Part shown: positions 8,825 to 17,210 of the stretch, one piece after another
Position numbering within the stretch: position 1 is the first letter of the stretch
Layout of the letters: each line of letters opens with the position of its first letter
Origin: Mobilitalea torta
GTDB taxonomy: Bacteria > Bacillota > Clostridia > Lachnospirales > Lachnospiraceae
Length of the DNA: 64,000 nucleotides
Direction: 5' to 3'
NCBI RefSeq assembly: GCF_050433395.1
Contig: NZ_JBNPXH010000016.1
Coordinates: forward strand, 62,001 to 126,000
Position numbers and translations under genes: made by a program
The notes under the pieces: model-generated
Seen by the model: the letters and a program-made list of their open reading frames with translations, nothing else
The model's database searches: none
Told to the model about the DNA's origin: nothing

Positions 8825-9214
8825 ATGGATAATATGAAAATCGTATTAAATTCAGGTAAAGAGTTTTTTGCAACATCGGTGTTTAATAACGCTGAAAATC
8901 AGATCACCATTGCCCTGGCAGGAATTGAGAGTTACGATTCGGCCAGAGCAGAGTTTACACCGGAGGCTATGCAGGAACTGAGACATTATGTATCAGAAGA
9001 TACATACATTCCTTATGAGGGATACACGCAGTATGTGGAGACAACTAGAGTAACGGAGTTGGAGGATGGAAAAGAAGTTGCCTTTGTCTTCCAAAAACCA
9101 TCAAAAACGGAAATTCAATTAGGCGAGATAGCAACCCTCCGAGAGCAAATCAGCTTGATGCAGGACGCACTTAATGACTTAATATTAAATCACCCTTGGC
9201 AAATTGACCTATAA
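8825..9214 (+). CDS. Hypothetical phage protein between fibre and holin
   Basis: 129 residues, not recognised beyond its phage context. The first ~100 residues look beta-rich (MKIVLNSGKEFFATSVFNNAENQITIAL), and the last ~30 form an amphipathic helix or coiled coil (EIQLGEIATLREQISLMQDALNDLI). There is no signal peptide or membrane segment. AAAGGA lies about 9 bases before the ATG, just outside the right inverted repeat, so its expression should not depend on the orientation of the segment. Small genes in this position often encode fibre chaperones or baseplate accessories; that is inference from position only. Confidence 0.6.
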   Translation: MDNMKIVLNSGKEFFATSVFNNAENQITIALAGIESYDSARAEFTPEAMQELRHYVSEDTYIPYEGYTQYVETTRVTELEDGKEVAFVFQKPSKTEIQLGEIATLREQISLMQDALNDLILNHPWQIDL

Positions 9215-9344
9215 TGAGGTGGTTATTGCCCGCCTGATTTTAAAAGCAAAATCGATGATTATATCGAGGAAAAGGAAGTGACAATTGATAAGACAGTATA
9301 ATGCATCCGAAGAGGGTGCTAAATTTATGCCCAAAGGAGGTTTT

Positions 9345-9761
9345 ATGAAACAGACAGTATTAGCGGCGATCGGTATCGCCGGAAGCTTTATTGCAAATTT
9401 ACTCGGAGGGTGGGACACGGCATTGCGGGTATTAATACTTTTCATGGCGGCAGACTACATATCCGGGCTCATCGTGGCGGGAGTATTTAAAAAATCACCA
9501 AAAACAGATCATGGGGCCCTGGAAAGCAGAGCCGGGTGGAAGGGATTATGCCGCAAGGGCATGACCCTGCTGATCATCCTGGTTGCAGCCCAGCTGGAGG
9601 GGATCACCGGTACAAGCATCATTAGAAATGCGGTGATTATTGCATATATTGTTAATGAGGCGATATCCATTCTCGAAAATGCCGGGCTGATGGGGTTACC
9701 CATTCCGGCGGTAATTCGAAATGCAATCGACTTATTAAAAAAGAAATCGGAGGATCAGTAA
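9345..9761 (+). CDS. Phage holin, phage_holin_4 / toxin-secretion lysis type
   Basis: 138 residues from the ATG at 9345, which has a perfect AAAGGAGG seven bases upstream; an in-frame TTG at 9285 lacks such a site and is rejected. Hydrophobic segments lie at about residues 4-22, 28-45, 73-90 and 96-115. The core LFMAADYISGLIVAGVFKKS with a following SRAGWKGLCRKG loop is characteristic of this holin family. The product would permeabilise the membrane so that the adjacent amidase reaches the wall. The stop is adjacent to the endolysin ATG (TAAATG). Confidence 0.88.
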   Translation: MKQTVLAAIGIAGSFIANLLGGWDTALRVLILFMAADYISGLIVAGVFKKSPKTDHGALESRAGWKGLCRKGMTLLIILVAAQLEGITGTSIIRNAVIIAYIVNEAISILENAGLMGLPIPAVIRNAIDLLKKKSEDQ

Positions 9762-10676
9762 ATGAAGATTAATGTAGACGCAGGCCATGGAGCTAATACA
9801 GCCGGGAAACGGACCCCTCCGTTTCCGGTGGCGGTCGATATCGATAAAGACGGCGTCAATGATGTCAAAAAAGGGGAACAGTACCGGGAGCATTACGCCA
9901 ATGTAGGCGTTGCTTCCCTGCTGGTAAAAGAGCTGCAGCGCAGCGGCTTTGAAGTAATGCAAACAGGCTTTAATGATGACAAAGCCGCGGATGACCCTGA
10001 CACAGCTCTGGCAGAGCGTCAGAGGGCAATTGCAAAAGCAAATTGTGATTACAGCATATCCGTCCATTTCAATGCTTATGGTGACGGTGCAAGCTTTAAC
10101 AGTGCCCAGGGCGTGGGAGTCTATATCCATGACAAATATGCAGGCCAATCCGACAAACTGGCCCAGACGGTGCTGAAACACCTGGCGGGAGGCACAAAGC
10201 AGACCAACCGGGGCGTGACGAAGCAGTCCCTGGCAATGTGCAACTGCAATGCCATGGATGTCAAGGCAGCCATCCTGTGTGAGCTGGCCTTCATGACAAA
10301 TGAAAAGGAGGCCACAACCATGATGGCCAACAAAGACTTCTGGCTGGAATGCGCCCAGGAAATTGCCAGGGGAATCTGTGAGTACACGGGCGTAAAATAT
10401 GTGCAGGCAACGGAGTTGCCGCAAGACACTATGCCGGCAAAGACAATCACACCGGAATCGCCCAAACAGGATATTAAATGGGCTCAGGAACACCTGAACG
10501 CGGTTATCCCTGCCTGGCTGCCGAAGCTGGCAGCGGATGGCTCCTTCGGGCCAAAGACACGCATTGCGGTACTGGTCTACTGGGACCAGCTGGGATGGGG
10601 AAAGCACATGCAGGATGACGGAACCAAAATCGGAAGTGCAACAAGGAACGCGTTAGCTGCGGGACGGATGAAATAG
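9762..10676 (+). CDS. N-acetylmuramoyl-L-alanine amidase endolysin
   Basis: 304 residues. Residues ~1-215 are an Amidase_3 zinc amidase: His9 in DAGHG, a Glu near 39-43, His102 in SVHFNA and the catalytic Glu174 in CELAFMTN are present. Residues ~228-304 form a C-terminal wall-binding-type domain (KWAQEHLNAVIPAWLPKL..DGSFGPKTRIAVLVYWDQLGW) resembling PG_binding_1. It cleaves the amide bond between muramic acid and the stem peptide for host lysis. There is no signal peptide, so export depends on the upstream holin. GGAGG lies nine bases before the ATG. It is the last phage gene; the next gene is chromosomal and convergent. Confidence 0.93.
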   Translation: MKINVDAGHGANTAGKRTPPFPVAVDIDKDGVNDVKKGEQYREHYANVGVASLLVKELQRSGFEVMQTGFNDDKAADDPDTALAERQRAIAKANCDYSISVHFNAYGDGASFNSAQGVGVYIHDKYAGQSDKLAQTVLKHLAGGTKQTNRGVTKQSLAMCNCNAMDVKAAILCELAFMTNEKEATTMMANKDFWLECAQEIARGICEYTGVKYVQATELPQDTMPAKTITPESPKQDIKWAQEHLNAVIPAWLPKLAADGSFGPKTRIAVLVYWDQLGWGKHMQDDGTKIGSATRNALAAGRMK

Positions 10677-10688
10677 CTGAAACCAGAT

Positions 10689-10723
10689 ATACCCCGGCCA
10701 GATTGGAATTCTGGCCGGGGTAT
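10689..10723. terminator. Strong hairpin between convergent endolysin and degV
   Basis: Perfect 14-bp stem (ATACCCCGGCCAGA pairing with TCTGGCCGGGGTAT) and a 7-base loop, 13 bases after the endolysin stop. There is no long U-run, only UAUUC. Its place between two converging genes suggests a bidirectional terminator. Confidence 0.75.
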
Positions 10724-10796
10724 TCAATACATCACATATACCTTGCAGATAACGCATACATAAAATATAGATACATTCTAAATTCTAAAATCACAG

Positions 10797-11666
10797 TTAT
10801 CTTGTCTCACCCATAAAGCACAGCCCAATGGCACCGGGACCGGAATGGGAGCCGATACTGGGACTGACATAGTTGATTATAATTCTGGGGTTCGGCAGCT
10901 TCTCGCGTATCAAATCAGCCAGATAATTGGCATCCTCCAAAGCGTCGCCGTGAGCGATGCAGATCACCTCGTCGCTGTCCCTATATTTCCCCATGGATTC
11001 CAGCATACTATTGCAGATGGTTACAAGGGATTTCTTTCTTCCTCTGGCATTGGACAGCGGTACCAGCTGTCCCTCTGCGTTGACATAGAGAATAGGTTTA
11101 ATATTAATCATGGAACCGATCACGGCGGTTGTTTTGGAAATCCGGCCGCCCCGATGGAGATGGTTCAGGTCATCAACGGTGAACCGCACGCAGAATTCCT
11201 GCTTATGCTCCTCAAGCCAGGAAGCCACTTCATCGAGGGACTTACCTTCCTCCTTCAATTGCACGGCCTTCATGACAAACATTCCCTCGCCCATGGAAGC
11301 ATTCAAGGTATCCACCACAATAATTCTGGTTCCGGGATTCTCTTCGCAGATCTCGTTGGCGCCAGTCACCACATTGCTGCAGCCGCCGCTCAGTGCGGAG
11401 GAAAAACTGATATGTAGTACATCCAGTCCCTGGTCTGCATAACCCTGAAAGGTACGGCGTATCACCTCGGGATTGCTGGCCATTGTAGTGGGCATGTGCC
11501 CCTTACGCATCTTGTCATAGAATTCTTTTGGAGTCAGATTGACTTCGTCCCCGTAGGTAATCCCCTCAAGATCATAATAATGGGGTATGATGCCGATTTG
11601 TTTCTCTCTGATATATTCATCCAGTAAATCGGAATTTGAGTCAGCAGTAATAACGAAATTCTTCAT
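10797..11666 (-). CDS. DegV family fatty-acid-binding protein
   Basis: 289 residues, the normal DegV length. Signatures are VITADSNSDLL at the N-terminus, the TTMASNPEVIRRTFQ segment (usual TSQPS-like position), ISFSSALSGGCSN, FTVDDLNHLHRGGRISK and the C-terminal SPSIGSHSGPGAIGLCF. DegV/FakB-type proteins bind a fatty acid and present it to a FakA kinase; none is adjacent, so the partner would be elsewhere. AGGAGGG precedes the ATG. Upstream on the minus strand, TTGCGA-17-TAAAAT is a possible promoter in an AT-rich stretch. The gene converges on the phage lysis genes and marks the chromosomal flank. Confidence 0.92.
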   Translation of the reverse strand: MKNFVITADSNSDLLDEYIREKQIGIIPHYYDLEGITYGDEVNLTPKEFYDKMRKGHMPTTMASNPEVIRRTFQGYADQGLDVLHISFSSALSGGCSNVVTGANEICEENPGTRIIVVDTLNASMGEGMFVMKAVQLKEEGKSLDEVASWLEEHKQEFCVRFTVDDLNHLHRGGRISKTTAVIGSMINIKPILYVNAEGQLVPLSNARGRKKSLVTICNSMLESMGKYRDSDEVICIAHGDALEDANYLADLIREKLPNPRIIINYVSPSIGSHSGPGAIGLCFMGETR

Positions 11667-12020
11667 ATCTAGGCCCTCCTGGCTTCTAAATTATAAGTCC
11701 ATTTTACTAAATATAAACTTTTTTCGCAATACTAATGTATTAGAAATAGTTTATTTTTTATTTATAAAAAATTTATAATTAAAATACACCGCATTTTATC
11801 TCTAAAAACAGATGGAGGAGAACTGATATCTGAAGATTCTCTCTTAAAGCGCGGGCCTGGCTCGGGCAACCTGTAAAATCTACATAGCTCCTCTATATTT
11901 TCTCCATACTATTATTTCCTTGAAAAAATATAATGTTAGTAAGGACGGGCAGTATATGCTGACCGTGTTAAAGAAGCAAGGCGTGCAAAGGAAGAGCCGG
12001 ATCACAAGAAAGGGATTGGT
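11667..12020. other. AT-rich intergenic region between divergent degV and esterase gene
   Basis: 354 bp without a supported gene. The degV-proximal 130 bp is very AT-rich and holds its ribosome site and probable promoter. A GGAGGAGA near 11814 precedes no credible open frame. TATAAT near 11926 may serve the esterase gene, but no good -35 lies 17 bp upstream. Confidence 0.5.
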
Positions 12021-13451
12021 ATGAATATGCATGGAATTACCTTGACCTCCGGTCCTATGGACTGGGAGATTATACAGCAGGAAAACGGTTTTGCCAGGGT
12101 TGTGATAGCCGGAAAATATAAGGTACATCCTGCGGCGGTTGAAGTAGGTGTAGCAGGTACGACTCCGGTGGTAAGGGTGATGCGGGAAGAGGATAATATG
12201 ACAGTTGTTCCCTGGACGGCTGCCCGGCATATCATCTGCGGAGAGAATTTCACAGGGGAGTTTGAGACAGAGCTGGAGCTCCCGGCGGGGGGACTGTACC
12301 GGATCGAAACCAGTCTGGAGACCAGAAGCACCCTGCCCAATCTGACCTGGATGTACCGGGGGGATTGCATCCTTCACGTAGGTGTGGGCAATTTGTTTAT
12401 TATTGCAGGGCAATCCAATGCTGCAGGCTTCAGCAGGGATTTCTGTACGGACCCTCCTCATTTGTGTGTCCATTTGTTCCGAAACAGAAGAACCTGGGAT
12501 CTGGCCAGTCATCCTATGAATGAAAGCACGGCAGCAGACTCCCCTGCCAATGAGGAAATGGGAGTTCCGGGAGTATCACCCTATCTCTCCTTTGCCAAGA
12601 ATTATTACCGGATGACCGGGATGCCGGTGGGTCTGATTCAGACTGCCCTTGGCGGTTCCCCTATGAAGCGGTGGAAGCCGGAGGTCGGAGACCTCTATCA
12701 GAATATGATGGACAGAATTCATCAGACGAAGGGGCACTATGCGGGAGTTCTCTGGTATCAGGGATGTTCCGATACGGAGCCGGAGGCTGCCGCCCGGTAT
12801 TATGAGAATTTTAAGGAATATGTACAAGCCGTGCGCAGGGAGCTGGGATATGAGATTCCCTTCTTCACAACGCAGCTGAACCGGCAGGTGAACGGTCTGC
12901 ACGATACGGCCTGGGGAATGGTCCGGGATGCCCAGAGAAGGGCGGCAGCAGAGCTTCCGGGCGTCTACATTCTTTCCACAACCAATCTCAGCATGTCTGA
13001 CGGCATTCATAACAGTGCCCAGGCAAATGTCGCCCTTGGTGAAAAGCTTGCCAGACAATGCGCCCATGTGCTGAGCGGCGGAGAGGAATTCGAGGCTCCT
13101 GTTTTGACCGGTGCGGCAATGGTGACGGCAGAGGAAGGAAAGGAGCTGAAGCTGGAGGGCAGTTGGATGAAGCTTACCTTTGCCCATGTGAAAACCTGTT
13201 TCATGATCTATTCCAGCCTGGGGAAGGACAGCGGATTTACCCTGAGGGATAACCGCGGGGATATCACAGTCAGAACGATACGGGCCAACCGGGAGGACAG
13301 GAATCGGATTTATCTGGAGCTGGACAGGGTACCGGAAGGAGAAGCATATCTTTCCTTCGCCTGGGAGGCAGATCCGGTCCGGCTGCCTGTGGTGGATGAA
13401 GTTACCTACATGCCTCCGTTATCTTTCTATAATTTGAAAATCATTGATTAA
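12021..13451 (+). CDS. Sialate O-acetylesterase-like (SASA) carbohydrate esterase
   Basis: 476 residues. An N-terminal beta domain (~1-118) precedes an SGNH/SASA esterase domain (~120-355). The nucleophile Ser132 lies in GQSNAAG, followed by ALGGSPMKRW, LWYQGCSD and the Asp327/His330 pair in SDGIHNS, so the triad is complete. A C-terminal beta domain (~370-476) follows. Such enzymes remove O-acetyl groups from sialic acid or from plant polysaccharides. There is no signal peptide, so it is probably cytoplasmic. It stands 79 bp before a GH29 fucosidase in the same direction; the pair suggests processing of acetylated, fucosylated glycans (host mucin or plant). Confidence 0.85.
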   Translation: MNMHGITLTSGPMDWEIIQQENGFARVVIAGKYKVHPAAVEVGVAGTTPVVRVMREEDNMTVVPWTAARHIICGENFTGEFETELELPAGGLYRIETSLETRSTLPNLTWMYRGDCILHVGVGNLFIIAGQSNAAGFSRDFCTDPPHLCVHLFRNRRTWDLASHPMNESTAADSPANEEMGVPGVSPYLSFAKNYYRMTGMPVGLIQTALGGSPMKRWKPEVGDLYQNMMDRIHQTKGHYAGVLWYQGCSDTEPEAAARYYENFKEYVQAVRRELGYEIPFFTTQLNRQVNGLHDTAWGMVRDAQRRAAAELPGVYILSTTNLSMSDGIHNSAQANVALGEKLARQCAHVLSGGEEFEAPVLTGAAMVTAEEGKELKLEGSWMKLTFAHVKTCFMIYSSLGKDSGFTLRDNRGDITVRTIRANREDRNRIYLELDRVPEGEAYLSFAWEADPVRLPVVDEVTYMPPLSFYNLKIID

Positions 13452-13530
13452 AGCATCGTAAAGCGCCGAAGCTGCCTTTGACATCTTAATCAGGTAAAAA
13501 ATACAGCAAACAGCTAAAAAGGAGACGCAT

Positions 13531-14961
13531 ATGAAAGAAATAAATTGGAGCAAAGTAAGAAAAGAGGCGCCGGAGTGGTTCCGGGATGCGAAGTTTGGCC
13601 TGTTCTTCCACTGGGGGCCTTACAGTGTACCTGCCTATAAAGATGAATGGTATTCCCGCAATATGTATGCCAAGGGGCTGCCCCACAACAAGCATCACGA
13701 GGAGACCTATGGAAAGCTGCATGATTTCGGATATAAGGATTTCTATCCCATGATGAAGGGAGAGAAATTCGATGCCGCGGAATGGGCCAGGCTGGTGAAG
13801 CGTTCCGGTGCCCGGTACGCGGGACCGGTCAGTGAGCATGCAGATAATTTCTCACTCTGGAACAGCAAGGTGAACCCGGTCAATAGTGTGAATTATGGTC
13901 CTAAGAGGGATGTTGTGGGAGAATGTATGGAAGCCTTTCGCAAGGAAGGAATCCGCACCCTTGCCACCTTCCACCATCAGTGGCTCTGGGGCTGGTTTAT
14001 GTCCACTGATAACGAAGCGGATGTATATGATCCGGCGAATGAGAAGTTCTATGGTCCGGCATTGCCGCTGGAGACGAACCGCTATATGCCCTACCGCTAT
14101 CCGGATGAAGCTTTCTGCAAGACCTGGCGTGATAAAGTATGGGAAGTAATCGATCAATACGATCCGGATGTGATCTATTTTGACAGCCGTACCTATCTCA
14201 TTGCAGAGGACTATCGGTTTGATATCGCTGATTATTATTATGACACCAAGGGGAAGAAGGATGGTATCATTACTTACAAGCAGGAGGATTTCCCGGAGGG
14301 AATCGGCGTCTATGACATTGAATGCGGACGTTTTGCTTCCCCCAAGCCCTTCCCCTGGCAGTCCGATGACCGTCTGGAGGACAATATTACCTGGTGCATG
14401 GTTCAGGAACCGAAGTATAAATCGGCGGAGCGCATCATCCACCAGCTCTGTGACATCGTTTCTAAGAACGGGAACCTTCTGTTAAATGTAGGCCCCTACG
14501 CAGACGGCTCCTTCCACCCGGTTGCGGTTAAGATTTTGGAGGAGATCGGCGACTGGCTGGAGATCAACGGAGAAGCAATCTATGAGACGAGACCCTTTGT
14601 CATTGCGGCGGAAGGTCCGTCTACTGTGGATGATACCAATTATAATGTGGAAATGATTCAGGAGCAGCTGGAGAAGGGGGATGCAGTGGAGGTCGGCAAT
14701 ACCCTGCTGACCGGACAGGATTACCGCTTCACCGCCCGGGGAGAGGCTCTGTATGCAATTGCCATGGGATGGCCTGAGGAAGGAGAGTTTCATATCCGCA
14801 CACTCAGGGAGAACGGCCCTTATGCCAGGGAGATACAGCAGGTATCCATGGTCGGATGTGATGAAACGCTTTCCTATTACCGGGATGCCCAGGGACTGCA
14901 TGTGACTGCTCCGAAAGGAAAGCCCTGTGATTGTGCCTATGTATTGAAAATTAACGGATAA
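13531..14961 (+). CDS. Alpha-L-fucosidase, GH29
   Basis: 476 residues. The N-terminal (beta/alpha)8-like domain carries GH29 marks: WFRDAKFGLFFHWGPYSVPA at residues ~16-35, the YYDFYPMM-type segment at ~69-75, EHADNFSLWNS, FHHQWLWGW, and the probable nucleophile Asp218 in DVIYFDSR. NGNLLLNVGPYADGSF (~315-330) is the conserved end of the catalytic domain, followed by a C-terminal beta domain. It hydrolyses alpha-linked fucose with retention. No signal peptide is seen, so intracellular action on imported oligosaccharides is likely. The ribosome site is AAGGAGA before the ATG. Confidence 0.92.
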   Translation: MKEINWSKVRKEAPEWFRDAKFGLFFHWGPYSVPAYKDEWYSRNMYAKGLPHNKHHEETYGKLHDFGYKDFYPMMKGEKFDAAEWARLVKRSGARYAGPVSEHADNFSLWNSKVNPVNSVNYGPKRDVVGECMEAFRKEGIRTLATFHHQWLWGWFMSTDNEADVYDPANEKFYGPALPLETNRYMPYRYPDEAFCKTWRDKVWEVIDQYDPDVIYFDSRTYLIAEDYRFDIADYYYDTKGKKDGIITYKQEDFPEGIGVYDIECGRFASPKPFPWQSDDRLEDNITWCMVQEPKYKSAERIIHQLCDIVSKNGNLLLNVGPYADGSFHPVAVKILEEIGDWLEINGEAIYETRPFVIAAEGPSTVDDTNYNVEMIQEQLEKGDAVEVGNTLLTGQDYRFTARGEALYAIAMGWPEEGEFHIRTLRENGPYAREIQQVSMVGCDETLSYYRDAQGLHVTAPKGKPCDCAYVLKING

Positions 14962-15013
14962 TGAATAAAGGTCTGCTTGCGGACTGCTCATGGACACGGC
15001 AAAATAAAAAAAT

Positions 15014-15052
15014 AAGCATATCGTTCTTAATGGGTGACATGCTTGTTTTTTT
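15014..15052 (+). terminator. Terminator after the fucosidase gene
   Basis: AAGCAT (15014-15019) pairs with ATGCTT (15039-15044) and is followed by GTTTTTTT. The stem is short and the loop long, but the T-run and position fit an intrinsic terminator. Confidence 0.5.
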
Positions 15053-15076
15053 ATTTCATTCGGGTAATCCGGATAT

Positions 15077-15259
15077 TTACCATCTCATATCCAATAACCA
15101 GTTATTGAGCTTTCGCTCCCGGTTACGGAGCTGGTGCTCGCCCTCGTACTTACCCTGCTTATAATCTCCGCTGATTTGGCCGTCAATGATATACAGCACC
15201 CGGTCGCATATGGCGGCAACGCGGGCATCGGGAGTGACAAGCATAACGGTTATGCCCAA
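15077..15259 (-). pseudogene. 3' remnant of a LolD/MacB-type ABC ATPase gene
   Basis: About 60 codons at the end of the van cluster match only the C-terminal tail of export-type ABC ATPases: ITVMLVTPDARVAAICDRVLYIIDGQI (H-loop region with the usual VTHD changed to VTPD) and the tail ERKLNNWLLDM. Walker A, signature and Walker B are absent, and vanT abuts directly upstream, so this is a truncated remnant. It probably marks a deletion or recombination junction at the distal end of the van cluster. Confidence 0.65.
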
Positions 15260-15261
15260 GA

Positions 15262-16449
15262 TTAAAAAATTAGTCTTCTTCTCAAACGGGAATCGCTTAA
15301 TCTGCTGAGCAGCTCATTTGTGATGGTTCCCGCACCAACTGCTGTCTGCTCTGCGGTGATTACTTCCGCACCGTCGCTGCCGATCAAAGTAACAGCATCC
15401 CCCCTTTTAACATCAGAAACTCCGGTAACATCGACCGTCAGCTGATCCATACAAATCCGGCCGATAATCGGCACCTTACATCCTCTGATTAAAACATGGC
15501 CTTTTGCGGAAAGGCTACGGGGAAATCCGTCCGCATATCCAATGGAAATAACGGCAATTTTCTTTTCTTCCTGTGCGGTGAAGCTCCTTCCATAGCCCAC
15601 GCTCTCTCCGGGGGCAATTGTCCTGATAAGGGCAACTCTGGATTTCAAGGCCAGAACAGGACGCAGATCCAGGGAGCATTTGGTATTTGCATCAGAGGTG
15701 CTTAAAACACCGTAAAGAGCAATTCCAATCCGGGCATAGCTGCATTGGAGCTCGGGATAATTCAAGACCCCGTAGCTGCTTTGAATGTGTGTCGGAGGAA
15801 GCGGGATCTGCTTTGTCTTTAACCCGTCTAAAAGCTCATAGAAGTTTTGAATCTGCTGTTTCGTAAAAGAAATATCAGTCTCTTCCAGGCTGTCTGCCGC
15901 GCAAAGATGTGTAAAAATGCCCATAATCTTAAGATTCTTACAATCAAATATAGATGCAATTTCAGATAAATGCCGATAGCTTTCTCCAAGCCGATGCATC
16001 CCTGTATCCACTTTAATATGAACCGGTATCGGCTTGCCAAAGCAATTTAAGTCCCTTGCATGTTCGGCATCGGCCACCGTTTGCGATAAACCATACCGAA
16101 AAAGCAAGGGGGCCTTTGTTGGCGGTGTATAGCCGAGAATCAGGATTTCGCCTTTCATTCCTTTCCTGCGCAGATGAATTCCTTCGTGAATGGTAGCAAC
16201 AGCAAAGGTGTGAATACCGATGCGGTTCAGGAAGGACGATATTGAAACAGCGCCGTGACCATAGGCATTTGCTTTCACAACCGCCATGATCTCACAGCCG
16301 GCAGGGAGCGTTTCTTGTAAAACCTTTACGTTGTGCCGCAGGTTTACCATATTGATTTCAGCCCAGGCCCGGTCTTTGCTCTCCATAGAATGCATCCCGG
16401 AAGGAAGCATGGGGCCGAGTTTTACATTGACTTTTTTAGATCTTATCAT
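15262..16449 (-). CDS. vanT: VanT-type serine/alanine racemase, catalytic domain only
   Basis: 395 residues of a PLP-dependent racemase of the alanine racemase fold. RAWAEINMVNLRHN, the PLP lysine in VVKANAYGHG, THIQSSYGVLNYPEL, the catalytic tyrosine region SVGYGRSF and CMDQLTVDVTGV closely follow VanT racemase domains. It would supply D-Ser (and D-Ala) for D-Ala-D-Ser termini. Family VanT proteins are near 700 residues with an N-terminal ~10-helix membrane domain; here that domain is absent. The start is placed at 16449, where GGAGGG lies 7 bases upstream and the ATG overlaps the vanXY stop (ATGA). An in-frame ATG at 16464 overlaps that ribosome site. Confidence 0.88.
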   Translation of the reverse strand: MIRSKKVNVKLGPMLPSGMHSMESKDRAWAEINMVNLRHNVKVLQETLPAGCEIMAVVKANAYGHGAVSISSFLNRIGIHTFAVATIHEGIHLRRKGMKGEILILGYTPPTKAPLLFRYGLSQTVADAEHARDLNCFGKPIPVHIKVDTGMHRLGESYRHLSEIASIFDCKNLKIMGIFTHLCAADSLEETDISFTKQQIQNFYELLDGLKTKQIPLPPTHIQSSYGVLNYPELQCSYARIGIALYGVLSTSDANTKCSLDLRPVLALKSRVALIRTIAPGESVGYGRSFTAQEEKKIAVISIGYADGFPRSLSAKGHVLIRGCKVPIIGRICMDQLTVDVTGVSDVKRGDAVTLIGSDGAEVITAEQTAVGAGTITNELLSRLSDSRLRRRLIF

Positions 16450-17210
16450 AATCCGTCCCTCCATAATGTCACCACAACTCCGTCTTCGTTATTGCCCGAT
16501 ACTTGATATGGAATGTGATCGGGGATTTCTGCCAGGGCCTTCCGGTCATCTGTAACAGAAACATGGAAGATCTCAAAGCTTCGCTGGTTACGCTTGAAAT
16601 GCAGGTGATCGCCCCGGTAGGGAAACTGTTTAAGGTAGCCGGTGTATTCCTCCAATGTGAAATTCCGCTCCCTCATCAGCTCCGAATGAGGATATCCTAC
16701 ATAGCGGAAATGCCATGGTTCATGGGCGATATGTGTGATTTCCTCACGGCCTGCGGGATAGCGCTCAATAAAACCATAGGGTACGGAAAGCTCACGGAAA
16801 ATTCCGCAGATACCGTTGTAGGGGAAGTCAGGGCGAATAAAATCAATGTTATTCCCGTTCTTTGCAAGATCGATGGCAAGGCCGGTTTGGTGTTCGCTGC
16901 AACCCGGGACGGCAACATATTTTTGTGTAAAAACTCTCCCGTGTTTGCGCAGGGAATCCGCATAGATCGCCTGCTGTTCCTGCATCGTACGGTAACCGCT
17001 GACCGGAACGACCTCATGCCTGCATTTTAAGCGGGCCGTAATTTCCGACAGCATTTTAGCAGCCTGCCTTTCCAGGAAAATCCGCGCAAAATCAGGACGC
17101 ACAGGCATAAGGCAATTCTCCGGAACAGGAGCTGTCAAAGGGTGGGAAGGGTTGACGAGAATCAGATGCCCCTTTGAAATATCGGCATGGGTAAATTGAA
17201 GCGTTTTCAT
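16446..17210 (-). CDS. vanXY: VanXY-type D,D-dipeptidase / D,D-carboxypeptidase
   Basis: 254 residues of the VanY/peptidase M15B family. Zinc-site motifs are complete: SEHQTGLAIDL (His and Asp ligands, SxHxxGxAxD pattern) and EPWHFRYVG (catalytic Glu and third His). VanXY enzymes in VanC/E/G systems hydrolyse D-Ala-D-Ala and trim pentapeptides, removing vancomycin targets. No signal peptide is seen, in keeping with the cytoplasmic VanXY type. The ATG overlaps the vanG stop as ATGA, and its own stop overlaps vanT in the same way, so the three genes are translationally coupled. The C-terminal ~60 residues after the VanY core are less conserved. Confidence 0.88.
   Translation of the reverse strand: MKTLQFTHADISKGHLILVNPSHPLTAPVPENCLMPVRPDFARIFLERQAAKMLSEITARLKCRHEVVPVSGYRTMQEQQAIYADSLRKHGRVFTQKYVAVPGCSEHQTGLAIDLAKNGNNIDFIRPDFPYNGICGIFRELSVPYGFIERYPAGREEITHIAHEPWHFRYVGYPHSELMRERNFTLEEYTGYLKQFPYRGDHLHFKRNQRSFEIFHVSVTDDRKALAEIPDHIPYQVSGNNEDGVVVTLWRDGL

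Noticed and set aside
9219..9302. Short frame reading CPPDFKSKIDDYIEEKEVTIDKTV between the small phage protein and the holin
   Set aside because: No usable start codon or ribosome site; possibly a remnant of a small XkdX-like gene, but too short to support.
9735..10607. 290-codon antisense frame over the endolysin
   Set aside because: Cysteine-rich, low-complexity shadow of a clear amidase gene, without a ribosome site.
10677..10796. Prophage right attachment site (attR)
   Set aside because: No tRNA end or recognisable direct repeat is visible; the left end lies outside the window, so a repeat cannot be tested.
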